This document shows, in pieces, positions 45,346 through 58,228 of a stretch of DNA of 64,000 bases. The position numbers were made by a program, and so were the translations under genes. The stretch is taken from NCBI GenBank assembly GCA_029204225.1, contig CM055095.1, positions 41,039,719-41,103,718 on the forward strand, read 5' to 3'. Source of the DNA: Diphasiastrum complanatum (taxonomy: Eukaryota > Streptophyta > Lycopodiopsida > Lycopodiales > Lycopodiaceae). Position 1 is the stretch's first letter, and every line of letters starts with the position of its first letter. The notes under the pieces were generated by a model. That model searched no databases. It worked only from the letters and a program-made list of their open reading frames with translations, and had not been told where the DNA came from.

Positions 45346-46589
45346 AACCACCTATAGGTTTTTTTTCTAAACCAAAGAAGTGGGTAGCACAGCTCAACAC
45401 TGCTGCGAACTTTGGCACAAAACCAAATCCATGCTTGGAAAACAAACAATAAGAAGATTAGAGTGGATGGAGCCGTACCTGAGTTTGAAAGAGTCCAGTT
45501 GCTGTCAAAACTCACTGCCCAGAAAAAGTATCCAGCCATCTTTCGGGTCATCAGATACTGCACTTTGTTGGCAATGGAGAGAGCATTGTCATAGCCCACC
45601 CAAGTCTTACTATCAAAGCTGTAGGCACAAACAGTACGATTGTCATAGACTGTTGAAACATTGCTGTTTGTGAGGAACTGCATTATCTCTGAAAAAAAGA
45701 AGAATCCAGGCTCCCCAGAGATAGGCTGCGGAGGACCGGGACCCACTGCGGGAGCTCCGATCCATGTTTCTGAAGCATTTGCCAGAGTCCAGGATCGTCC
45801 ATACATTGCAAGACCCAAAACAGCTTTATGTGGAGGCAATCCTGCCTTCAGCCATGTAGAAATTCCATAGTCTGTGTTGAAATAGAGAGCTGTATGTTCT
45901 GCAGTTGCAGACGGAGTCCAAAACCCGTAATAATCATACGCCATTATGTTGATCCAGTCAAGGTTAGAAGCTATAGAGGACACGGGATAGCTATGTGAAC
46001 TGTTAAACGGGATGGTGGCTCCATAGTAGACTGCTGCAGTGAGGAGCAAAGGCGGAAGGTTGGAGTGATTAGCCTCCAGCAATGTAGCTGCATGCCATTC
46101 TGATATGAGGATACCGAAGTTGTGCATTTCTGTGGCATCTTTTGGAGACTCCCAGTCTAGGTCCAGCCCAGCAAAGCGATGGAGCCGAGCAAGCGCTATA
46201 CTGGTTGTTATGAAAGTCTTCCGGGAGGTAGGATTAGCTGCCATTTGGGACAAGCTAGTGGCTTCAACGCCACCGCCTCGGATTGACACAAGAGTTCGTA
46301 CTGCTGGATTGCTGGCAGTTACTATGCCGGTAAAGCTTGCCAGCTCCTGCTCGGTGTCAGAATCTGGTGGCTTCACCTCAAATGTGATTGGATCCATGAC
46401 AACAAATGCAAAGAACAAGTGTGTGAAGAGAGTTGCATCGATGCTCGTTGATGGATAGGTTGCAGCAATATAGGATGGATAATAGGCTCCCTTCACTCCA
46501 ACCTCTGCAGCGCCGTCGCTCACAGAAAAGAATGCAATGAGAATTACAACGGTGAGTTGCAAGACTAAATCACTGTTTGCTTGTTCCAT
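45183..46589 (-). CDS. GH18 class V chitinase, intronless, extended tail
   Basis: A 468-codon frame. Residues 1-27 look like a signal peptide (hydrophobic VLQLTVVILIAFFSV, cleavage near SDGAA), so the product is secreted or sent to the vacuole. Residues 30-370 are a glycosyl hydrolase 18 barrel: VKGAYYPSY at 32, FTHLFFAFV at 55, RTLVSIRGGG at 98, the active-site strand FAGLDLDWE at 139-147 (acid/base Glu147; the first Asp of the family motif DxxDxDxE is Ala140), MAYDYYG at 216-222 and GYFFWAVSFDSNW at 353-365. The family hydrolyses chitin with substrate-assisted retention and typically serves in defence. Plant class V enzymes end shortly after the WAVS strand; here a hydrophobic stretch (LIFLLFVFQAWIWF, 377-390) and about 60 Arg/Lys-rich residues follow. 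That last part is encoded by fold-back DNA. Several N-glycosylation sequons are present. The start is the first Met before the signal peptide. Confidence 0.9.
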   Translation of the reverse strand: MEQANSDLVLQLTVVILIAFFSVSDGAAEVGVKGAYYPSYIAATYPSTSIDATLFTHLFFAFVVMDPITFEVKPPDSDTEQELASFTGIVTASNPAVRTLVSIRGGGVEATSLSQMAANPTSRKTFITTSIALARLHRFAGLDLDWESPKDATEMHNFGILISEWHAATLLEANHSNLPPLLLTAAVYYGATIPFNSSHSYPVSSIASNLDWINIMAYDYYGFWTPSATAEHTALYFNTDYGISTWLKAGLPPHKAVLGLAMYGRSWTLANASETWIGAPAVGPGPPQPISGEPGFFFFSEIMQFLTNSNVSTVYDNRTVCAYSFDSKTWVGYDNALSIANKVQYLMTRKMAGYFFWAVSFDSNWTLSNSGTAPSTLIFLLFVFQAWIWFCAKVRSSVELCYPLLWFRKKTYRWFSWGRSPSEAIPLRKGLWLRTIAKGGRPFTRRNGREGNLLRRANFFLHALSRCM

Positions 46590-46634
46590 GTCACCAATTT
46601 TCCTTACAGTATTTACTTGATGGATAGATCAGCT

Positions 46635-46640
46635 AGTCAA
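46635..46640 (-). promoter_or_regulatory. possible W-box upstream of the chitinase
   Basis: Minus-strand TTGACT, the core bound by WRKY factors, lies about 46 bases upstream of the start codon. A 6-base match has a high chance rate; no TATA box was convincingly found nearby. Confidence 0.2.
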
Positions 46641-46763
46641 TTTGCGTGCAATCGACAGCTCAATTTGCTGCTGTTGTTATGATGCTAACTCCTGATCACT
46701 AGCTCATCCTTTCCTGTACCTTTTCTTCTTCTTCCCCACACTACTTGCTGCATGCATATGGCC

Positions 46764-46823
46764 TCCTTAGTGTTTCCTACAAACGATACACCACCTTAGT
46801 GTTTCTTACAAACGATACGTGGT
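46764..46823. repeat. 30-bp tandem duplication
   Basis: CCTTAGTGTTTCCTACAAAC-type sequence at 46764 is repeated at 46794, upstream of the chitinase. Confidence 0.8.
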
Positions 46824-46947
46824 GTAGGATGCTTGCTTGTCCACGCAGATGAACTTATATTCTCACATGTTGGGTGATAGATAACGAAAAGCAGGGCCAG
46901 GCTTAACATGAAAGAAAATTTGACACACTTGAGACACATATAACTAT

Positions 46948-47322
46948 GGTTGGGAATAAAGTAGTAGGTAATGGTCATTGGGAGGGCCATTATCACAAAT
47001 AATTCAGTTTTGGACTCTTCGTCACGAGCTTAAGGTTAAAGGATATGGTTGGGTAGTAGGTAATGCTCATTGGGAGGGCCATTATCACAAATAATTCAGT
47101 TTTGGACTCTTCGTCACGAGCTTAAGGTTAAAGGATATGGTTGGGTAGTAGGTAATGCTCATTGGGAGGGCCATTAGCACAAATAATTCAGTTTTGGACT
47201 CTTTGCCACGAGCTTAAGGTTAAAGGATATGGTTGGAAATAAAGTAGTAGTTAATGGTCATTGCGAGGGCCATTACCACGAATAATTCAGTTTCGGACTC
47301 TTCGCCACGAGCCAGAACCCTG
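46948..47322. repeat. 92-bp tandem repeat, four copies
   Basis: Units begin with GGTTGGG or GGTTGGA at 46948, 47047, 47139 and 47231. The inner two are exactly 92 bases apart and nearly identical; the outer two carry AATAAA extras and more differences. Each unit contains GGGCCATTATCACAAATAAT. The repeat lies 360-730 bases upstream of the chitinase start. Confidence 0.95.
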
Positions 47323-47333
47323 TTTAAGAACGG

Positions 47334-47380
47334 ATTATTTGTGATAATGGTCCCACCATTGGACCATTGCCACAAATAAT
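47334..47380. repeat. fold-back, 20-base arms
   Basis: ATTATTTGTGATAATGGTCC (47334-47353) and GGACCATTGCCACAAATAAT (47361-47380) pair at 18 of 20 bases around a 7-base loop. The arm is the same sequence as in the adjacent 92-bp repeat. Confidence 0.85.
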
Positions 47381-47613
47381 TGAAGATTCGGCTGATTTTT
47401 GTAACGTCCCTCTCCCTCACAGACTCCGCTCTCTCTTCTCTCTCCTGCGATGTCCCTCTTCTCTCTCCTGCACTCTTTTCCTCTCTCCTGTTGCGCTCTC
47501 TTTTTCTCTGATGCGCTCTCTTCCTCTCTTCTACTGCGCTCTTCCTATTCTCTCTCCTGCGCTCTCTTTTTCTCTCTCCTGTTGCGCTCTCTCTCCTACG
47601 CTCTCCCTCTCTC

Positions 47614-47615
<2 letters not shown>

Positions 47616-47676
<61 letters not shown>
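47616..47676. repeat. (CT)n microsatellite
   Basis: Pure CT run after CT-rich, degenerate sequence from 47403. It produces the Ser/Leu-rich artefact frames 47367-47726. Confidence 0.95.
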
Positions 47677-47678
<2 letters not shown>

Positions 47679-47737
47679 GCGTTCCTGATCTCTCTGGGTG
47701 CTACGCTCTTTGTCACATTTGATTAAAAACGAGAATG

Positions 47738-47793
47738 GGCCCTATATTATGCACGAGAATGGGCCCTATATTATTTTGCATAATATAGGGCCC
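47738..47793. repeat. GGGCCCTATATTAT repeat and perfect hairpin
   Basis: GGGCCCTATATTAT at 47738, again at 47761-47774, and its exact complement ATAATATAGGGCCC at 47780-47793 with loop TTTGC: a 14-bp perfect stem. Confidence 0.9.
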
Positions 47794-47837
47794 AAAAAGG
47801 CCTTAAAATCAGCCGAACAACAATTACGTAAAGTATG

Positions 47838-49174
47838 AGCATTTGGATTATTGTTGTTTTATACCTAAGATGACTTCTTGGACAATATTCATTCTTCCCT
47901 AAGCTCCACTCCTTCATCAAAGTTGCAATAGCTTTTTCCATCCTTGTCAAGTTTTCACTCGAAATGCTTTAAGGAAGTGTTGATGTGGAAATTTATCATT
48001 GGCTGCACGTGGAGATTTTCAAAGTTGCAAATTTTGAGAGAACAAGTTTAGCAATATAATACGCATGTGAATATTTGGAGTCAAGCGAAATAGGTCCAAT
48101 GGTAAGCATAATATTTGTCTAGTGAATCCTCCTTTCGAATCCTAATTGAAATTGCTTATGATGGAAAAGATTGGGAGGACAATGGAATCAATCTTGGACT
48201 CATATGGAGTGAGGATTGTATAAAATTAAGACAGATATTGTTATCTTGAAAGACACCCTGGCCAAAGGCTTACTTTAGGTTTCAAATATATAGTTCGATT
48301 ATAAATAACTGAGGTATAGATCTTTGGATTCTTGTTGTTTTATAGCTAGATGTGCATATTCTCCTCTCCTTCCTTGACACTATTCATTGATCTCCAATAG
48401 GCTCTTCACTCCTCATACAAAGCCACAATAGCTTTTCTCAATGTTGTCACGTTTTCACTTGGATACATTGATTTATAGAGAAATGTTGATGTGGAAATCT
48501 GATTGTTGACATGTGAAGACATGCCACATTGAAATTTGATGTTCAGGATTGCCCTTCGTGCTTTATTTCCACTTCTTTCAAAATAATCATGGATCTTGTG
48601 TGATTTCTTGCCCTTCATATTCATTTTACATATGATGGGACTTTCATGCAAATCTCATTCAGAATTTTCAATATTAAATTTCACATAAAGAATCTATAAG
48701 ATTGTAGGTATTTTTCATTTCTCATATCAAATCCTAAGTAAAGCATTTTAGTAGAAAATCTAGGGCTAGAATCTAGATCAATCATGGCCTCAGGCTCTAC
48801 AAGTTTTTTAACTTCCATGAAGTCTATAACACAAAAAAACTTGAAGGTTGAAATTTGAAACTTTAAAAGTTGGAGTTAAGAGTAACATGTATGGGAGAAG
48901 GATTCTTTAGAGTTGGAAATTGAAGTTTAAGTAAGTTGGAAGTTGGCAACTTGGTCTATTATTCAAACTTCAAACTTTTGACCGGGCTTTTGGAGTGGGC
49001 CATGCTAAATCAACAAGTCTTTAAATTCTGAAGTTTGTATATTGCAATTTTCAATATCATTGTTAAGTTATAAACCATGGAAATTGAAAAGAGTCAACTT
49101 TCAAGTTTGAATGATGAATCATGTGTGAAATAATTCAGATCATTGATGATCCAAATCCATAAACTGATCTTGGG
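47838..49174. other. non-coding stretch with a diverged direct repeat
   Basis: About 47838-48020 and 48318-48520 are diverged direct copies (GGATTATTGTTGTTTTATA, CAATAGCTTTT, GTTTTCACT, TGTTGATGTGGAAAT). The minus frame 48406-48651 overlaps one copy; I see no motif and do not call it a gene. Confidence 0.5.
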
Positions 49175-49769
49175 TTAGAAAGAGAACAAAAATCAACAAT
49201 CCTACCAATGTAGAAAAATCAGCATCTACTCCATGAATGAGATGCAAACTCTAATAGAACTTGATCAAAACTTAATCGAAACACAAAAAGAAGTTGTTGT
49301 CCATACAAGATCAACAAGCTACTGTATTTCACACGTGTGGATCTAAAAATAGCAAATAATGATCGTTCTACACATAGAATTGCAAGCAATTACAAGTAAA
49401 GTGCACCAACGGATAGTAGAACCCAAGAAAACCATGTATAAGCATGAAATGAGATAGAGAAGAGAGATCTGCTTCTCCACGAGTTACATCCTTTTATAAC
49501 AGGTCCAAACCCTATTTGGCCACCTGGCTTTCCCTCCAAAATGTAAACCCTACTATTTTTGGGTCTAGATTCAATGTACCCAATATTCAAATTTAAATCT
49601 ATTCAAACTTGACCACCAACTTTCCCACACTTTCAAAGAAGTGTTTATTCAAATGAAATCTAGACTAATTAACTTTGAAAAGTCAAATTCTAAGTCTAAT
49701 ATAAAGTTGGCCTCAAATGCCATATGAACAAATGTAACAAATATGACTAAACTAGTTGAATCTTTCACA
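49175..49769 (-). repeat. 3' LTR of Copia element B2
   Basis: Homologous to the split LTR of B1. It ends ...CTTTCACA at 49769, followed by the polypurine tract. The palindrome CACACGTGTG is at 49330-49339. The GA tract of B1 is only a short GAGATAGAGAAGAGAGA here (49451-49467). Confidence 0.75.
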
Positions 49770-49779
49770 CTCCCTCTTC
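49770..49779 (-). promoter_or_regulatory. polypurine tract, Copia B2
   Basis: Minus-strand GAAGAGGGAG adjoins the LTR, as in B1. Confidence 0.7.
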
Positions 49780-49925
49780 AACTAGTTTTAGCATGGACTT
49801 CGATAATACTCCAAGTGATGTCCTATGATTCATGAACAAGTCCTTTCCCAATGCTTTGATATCAGCTACAAATTCTCTTGAAGACAAATGTTGAAGCTCC
49901 ACCTCCTTTGCAATGACTTGTTCCC

Positions 49926-51177
49926 TCACAAAATGATATTGCACCTCAATATGCTTGCTCCTAGCATGAAAGATAGGATTGTTGCCAACCTTTGGGCTGC
50001 TTGATTGTCACAAAAGATGATTGGTCTCTCTAAATAATCCAGCAAGTGAAGATCCTTGATCATCCTCTTGATCCATACCATCTCCTTTGTGCAATGTATA
50101 AGAGCTTTGTACTTGGCCTCACTAGATGACAATGAGATAGTGGCTTGTTTACTTGACATCCATATAGCTCCATCACCTATGAAAATACAATGAGCACTAA
50201 TGGATTTCCTATCCATTATATCTCCAGCATAGTCCGAATCTAAAAATCCAAAAAGGTTAGGTGATGATCCCTCATACAATATGCCAAAATCTTGAGTTCT
50301 AATGATATACCTCAAAACTCGTTTTCCTAGCTTCCAATGCTCCTCATTAGGATCTTGCATGAATTGACTCAATCTTCCAACACAATAGCTTAGATCTAGT
50401 CTAGTAATGATTAGATAGATGAGTGATCCAACTAGCTTCTTGTAGAGAGTAATGTCCTTGAAGGATCTTTCACTAACTCTTATAGTTAGCTTTACATGAT
50501 ACTTCATAGGTGTATCACTAGCTTTTGTGTCTACCATATGAAATCTTTCTAGAATAGAATTACCATACTTCTCTTGAAAAATGAAGGTAGATTGAGAAGA
50601 TATATTGACTTCTATTCCCAAAATGTAATGCAAGTTACTAAGATTATGCACCTCAAACTCCTTCTTAAGAGCGCTCTTGATATCCTCCTCATCTTGATTG
50701 TTTCCACCACTCAAGATGATATCATCCACATAGATTAGCAAGATGGTAATATCATTTTCAGCAAACCTATAATAAAGTGAATGATCATACTCACTCATAA
50801 CAAAGCCTTGAGAGAGGAAAAAAGAGTTAGGCTTAGCATACCAACTCCTTGGTGCTTGCTTAAGGCCATACAAACTCTTTTATAGAAGACACACATGATT
50901 TGGCTTTGTAGTAGAATTGTAGCTCTCGGGTTGGTCCATGTACACTTCCTCCTCAAAATCACCATTCAAGAATGCATTTGTAATATCCATTTGCCATAGA
51001 TCCCATCCATAAAGTGTAGCAAGTGAGATGATGACTCAAATGCTTACCATCTTTGCCACAGGTGCAAAGGTCTCATCATAGTCAATCCCTTGTTCTTTAA
51101 CATATTCTTTTGCCAGTAACCTTGCCTTGTTCTTGTTGATAGATCCATCTTGGTTTGTCTTCACCTTGAAGATCCAC
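49926..51177 (-). pseudogene. Copia B2 pol: reverse transcriptase and RNase H
   Basis: Right to left: [20 protein letters not shown] and [18 protein letters not shown] (51036-51177), a TGA, then in the same frame the AFLNGD and SLYGLKQAPRSWY region, with a TAA before KSLYG. The open 315-codon part holds ILLIYVDDIILSGGNNQDEE (YVDD about 50716-50735), LHYILGIEVN, FKDITLYKKLVGSLIYL, RNase H with SDYAGDIMDRKSISAH and SLSSSEAKYKALIHCTKEMV, and FCDNQAAQRLATI. Past 51177 the coding sequence stops abruptly in the CKW region and unrelated DNA follows. The upstream gag, protease and integrase are missing. The two stops could each come from a single C-to-T change. Confidence 0.88.
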
Positions 51178-51189
51178 GCAATAACATAT

Positions 51190-51600
51190 CGTGCAGATTT
51201 CGACGTGAGCGTCCGACGTATTTTTGAAAATTTCATAATCCGTCACAATCCGACACGTCGGAATACAACATTTAAGTAAAAAATCCAAAAATCAGAGTCC
51301 AGTGATCTAGAAATATGGGCGGCAACCAATTTTTGAAAGGTACGTCAGAATCCGACATGTCAGATTTTGACATTCAGACATGGATATGGCATGACATGTT
51401 TTTTCAAAAATAAAAAATATGTGTAATCCGATGTGGACGTCGGAATTTGACAAACATTGGAATCCGATGTCCATGTTCGCAATCCAAAAGCCTGTTCACG
51501 GCTTTTGGGACCTGTCATCTAGGCTTGAATGGGCACGGATGTTGGAATCTGACGTGTTTTAAAGACGTCGGATTCCGACGTCTGTTTGGTTTTTCGTATT
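51190..51600. repeat. ACGTCGGA/TCCGACGT motif cluster
   Basis: Variants of GTCGGAATCCGAC and its half, CGACGT, occur around 51209-51230, 51247-51262, 51341-51372, 51424-51445, 51458-51472 and 51542-51582, in both directions. The clearest is GACGTCGGATTCCGACGTC at 51564-51582, a near-perfect palindrome. No coding frame. Confidence 0.7.
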
Positions 51601-51779
51601 CGTGTGATCCAGCACCTTCTCTCTCACTCTGTTTTTTGGAGGTTGGAGCATCTTTGGAGCGATTGAGGGTGATTGAAGATCAGTGCTTCAAGATTAGTGT
51701 TTGAGGTTGGTGCTTGATTTTTGTTTGTTTTGTTTGTTTGAGATTGGTGTTTGTTTGTTTGTTTTGAGAAGATCTAGAG

Positions 51780-51880
51780 ATAGAGAGTGTGAAAGATAGA
51801 AAGAGATAGAGAGAGAGAGAGAGTGTGTGTGTGTGTGTGTGTGTGAAAGATAGAAAGAGATAGAGAGAGAGAGAGAGAGA

Positions 51881-51914
<34 letters not shown>

Positions 51915-52178
51915 TAGAAAGAGATAGAGAAAGTGCATGTTTTTAAACTTTGTATTGATTCAGAATGGTTTTGAATATTGTTAGTATGAATATGGTTTTG
52001 AATGGTCTTGTAATAGATTTTTAGTATTATTTAGAATAGTGTTTGGTAATAATATATGATTACATTTGTAATTTGTGAGAGAGAAAGAGAGAGAAGAGGT
52101 GGAGTGTAGATGTATGCTTGAAGATATTGAAAGATTTTGGAGTTTATGTTTTGTTTTATTTCTCAAAAAATAAAGTTT

Positions 52179-52274
<96 letters not shown>

Positions 52275-52608
52275 TAGATTGATTTTTTATAGTGTTTATA
52301 ATAGATTGTTAGAATTATTTAAGATAGTGTATGTGTGTGTTTGAGAGGATGTGTATGTGTTTTGAATTTTGCATTGATCTATAATTCAGGTTAATAGACA
52401 AATAGATATAGATAGTGTTGGGTAGTAATAGATTGTTAAATTTATAATGTGTGTGTGTGAGAGAGAGAGAGAGAGAAAAAAAGAAAAGAAAAAAGAGATG
52501 TGTGTGTGTGTTTAATATTTTGCATTGATTTAGAATTTAAGATTATAGATAAATACATAGTCTATGGGTAGTAATAGATTGTTAGATTTATATTTATTTA
52601 GGACTAAG

Positions 52609-52668
<60 letters not shown>

Positions 52669-52793
52669 TTTTTTGTGAACATGTTTAGCATTTTACTTTG
52701 ATTTAAGATTTGAGAGAGAGAGAGAGAGAGAGATAAGTAGGGGGGAAGAAAGAAGAAGTGTATATGTGTTGTGTCTTGCATTTTGAATTTAAG

Positions 52794-52828
<35 letters not shown>

Positions 52829-52830
52829 TG
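51780..52830. repeat. cluster of GA and GT microsatellites
   Basis: Runs at about 51800-51843, 51862-51909 (GA then GT), 52181-52271 (GA), 52440-52475, 52612-52663, 52712-52733 and 52797-52826, separated by AT-rich stretches that share TTAGAATTATTTA-type and GATTTAGA-type sequence. The repeated link segments suggest local duplication. Confidence 0.9.
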
Positions 52831-52858
52831 TTGTAAAGCTATCTTCATAAGCTTTACT

Positions 52859-52945
52859 TCCGGCGCCAGCAGCGCCCCTGCTGCTCCCGGCGCCGACGCC
52901 ACTCCCGGCGCCACTGTGACCAGAATCCAGCCGGCGCCAAGTTCC
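52859..52945. other. cluster of four CGGCGCC sites
   Basis: CCGGCGCC occurs at about 52859, 52888, 52906 and 52932 in a GC-rich island within AT-rich DNA. Function unknown; not a recognisable gene. Confidence 0.6.
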
Positions 52946-53099
52946 TATGGCTGAAAATCTTTGATCAGTTCTAGCGAAGTCCAGAGAGCTCAGATCGATG
53001 TGCAATCACCTCAGATGATCTAGGCATGATTAAAGGAAGCCTGGAGATCAATAAGATCTAGAGAGAGAAAATGAAGATCTAGAAAGAGAAAATTATAGA

Positions 53100-53743
53100 G
53101 AGAGAAAAATGTGCTTTACCAGCCTGGGTAGAGTGCTTGGTATGAGGGGGGGTGCCAAATCCCACCAATACTATAGAGGAGTGCGGGTTGCGACTCAGGG
53201 CGAGCTCCAACCAAGTCTCAGCCTCCCTTGCTGGAATGTTGTCATGGTTCTCACCTTGGCATGCTAGCGCCCCGGAGACTAGGGTTGATCACACAATTGA
53301 AATGTAACCTTCTCAGATTTATCAATAAAGTGGGATTTTTCTCAAACTGACTCTGATTACCTTCTGGGTTTCAGTGTTCGGTAAAAGCGCTAGTTGTAAG
53401 GCCGCTTTCAAAATTTTTAAGTTGGCACATAGCTGAGGGTCGTATCTCGGGACGCCAGTGGGACCATTCGGTCCATGGCGCCAGTGGTATGTTGTTGAGA
53501 TGATTTTACGAGTTTGGAAAGCCTAATGCAAGTTGCAATTGAAAGTATGTGTCTTTCCACGAGTTACATCCTTTTATAACAGGTCCAAACCCTATTTTGT
53601 CACTTGGCTTGGTCCATGAACTGGTTGTCTCCATATCTGTCGTGGCTTGTGGTTCTGAGTGTTCCTTGCATGAACGTGAATGGTTGAAGGCTGAAAAGCT
53701 AAGTCGTGGTTCCCGGCTCCCTTTGGGATGCCTGCGCTACATG
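53100..53743 (+). repeat. probable LTR upstream of primer site
   Basis: Ends ...GCGCTACATG just before TGGTATCAGAGC. The start is not fixed. 53557-53597 is identical to 49477-49517 in the Copia B LTR, including a TATA-like CTTTTATAAC. The remainder is unlike that LTR. No second LTR was found. Confidence 0.45.
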
Positions 53744-53755
53744 TGGTATCAGAGC
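53744..53755 (+). promoter_or_regulatory. primer-binding site
   Basis: TGGTATCAGAGC, initiator methionine tRNA type, in plus orientation. Confidence 0.75.
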
Positions 53756-53825
53756 TGACTGGCCGGTCAGCTATGCGGATCTCACGGAAATGGCCACTGT
53801 TTGGAGTTTATCAAGACAACTGTTG

Positions 53826-54620
53826 TGCAAGGTGCTGCCCACAGTGTAACCACGGGTGCATCCACGGTCGGGGTGGTCGACAGAACGGGGGCTTGATGAG
53901 TCAAGGTGCTGCCCTTGAGGTGTAAGCACGGTCAGTTTTCGCGGTTCGGGCCTGGCGCCGTCTGCACGTAGGACAGATGAGGCAATGTGCTGCCATTAGG
54001 TTGGTGTAAGCACGGTCTGTGCCTTGTGGGGTGCGGGGTGACATATTCGCGATAGCCACCGTTCGTTTAGCTATAAGGGCTATCGACCAAATTTGGTGGG
54101 GGCGTTACTGAGGCAATGTGCTGTCTAACGGTGAAAGCACGGGTGCATCCACGATTTGGGTGGTATGCTGCCGATCGTTTAGCTATAAGGGCTATCGACT
54201 AGATTTGGTGGGGGCATTACTGAGGCAATGTGCTGCCTAATGGTGAAAGCACGGGTGCATCCACGGGGGTGGTATATTCAAGGATAGCTGCCGTTCGTAT
54301 AGCTATAAGGGGTATCGACCAAATTTGGTGGGGGCGTTACTGAGGCAATGTGCTGCCTAATGGTGAAAGCACGGGTGCGTTCACGATTGGGGGGTATGTT
54401 GCCGATCGTTTAGCTATAAGGGCTATCAACTAGATTTGGTGGGGGCATTACTAAGGCAATGTGCTGCCTAATGGTGAAAGCATGGGTGCGTCCACGGGGG
54501 TGGTATATTCAAGGATAGCTGCCGATCGTTTAGCTATAAGGGCTATCGACCAAAAAGTGATGGGGCGTGACTGAGGCAATGTGCTGCTTAATGGTGAAAG
54601 CACGAATAGTTGGAGGGGTG
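53826..54620 (+). repeat. leader minisatellite with alternating units
   Basis: Units start with TGAGGCAATGTGCTGCC at 54109, 54221, 54341, 54452 (TAAGGC) and 54572; lengths 112, 120, 111, 120. Odd units have CACGATTTGGGTGGTATG, even units CACGGGGGTGGTATATTCAA, so the true period is about 231-232. Less regular versions begin at 53826 and 53978. Each unit holds TTAGCTATAAGGGCTATCGA. The position right after a primer site suggests the untranslated leader of a retroelement. Confidence 0.9.
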
Positions 54621-57604
<2,984 letters not shown>

Positions 57605-57900
57605 GATGTTGTATGAGCTTGTTTTTTGTAATTTTTTTTCTAATGGCATACTCATCAATAATTAATATTTTTTATATTGTAACACTTATTGCAACAAATA
57701 TTATAGAACAATTGAATGAGGTTGCAAGAATGTATGAAATCTTGAATGGAAAAATCTATCGCGAGAGAATAAATACATTTATTGTAGATATGGGAATCGT
57801 CCTAGACATAATGCCAAGTGCTTAGGTTTGCTTTGTATTTTGAAAGCAACTCCATAATCCGAATAAACATCCACCTTTCTCTCTCCTCCAGAATCTATCA

Positions 57901-58005
57901 TTCTCTCTCTCTAAAATGTGCATTCTCTCTCTACAGAATGTGCGTTCTCTTTCTACAAAATGTACATTCTCTCTAAAGAATGTGTGTTCTCTCTCTACCT
58001 TCTCA
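57901..58005. repeat. 22-bp minisatellite, five units
   Basis: TTCTCTCTCTACAGAATGTG-type units start at 57901, 57923, 57945, 57967 and 57987. The minus frame 57822-58082 is repeat-derived. Confidence 0.9.
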
Positions 58006-58122
58006 CTTGGCATTACCTCGTGGAAGGCCCGACCCGAGAACCTCGAGCCTTCCTTGTAGGTTGGGGCCCTGCCCTTGGGCAAGGAGTTAGAATTGAAGTA
58101 GAATCACTGTGCTACTGTATTG

Positions 58123-58228
58123 TGGGTCCTATCAGTCGATAAGGATCAACTGGCCTCGCCACGAGGCAAGTCGACGGGACACGCGTCCCGCCAACGACAA
58201 CTTGGGTCATGCATGGGTTGCTTGAGTG
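58123..58228 (+). repeat. family S LTR, left part
   Basis: Matches 2880-2985 with both hairpins (58153-58167 and 58175-58190). The LTR is interrupted after GAGTG at 58228 by the Copia element A2 and resumes at 63572. Confidence 0.8.

Noticed and set aside
45380-46458. Plus-strand frames opposite the chitinase (45380-45673, 45661-45870, 46105-46458)
   Set aside because: No domain motif; they are shadows of the minus-strand GH18 coding sequence.
48406-48651. 81-codon minus-strand frame
   Set aside because: It overlaps a diverged direct repeat and shows no motif or upstream signal; coding status cannot be supported.
53826-54620. CRISPR-like direct repeats
   Set aside because: Whole units are tandem copies of 111-120 bases with no unique spacers.
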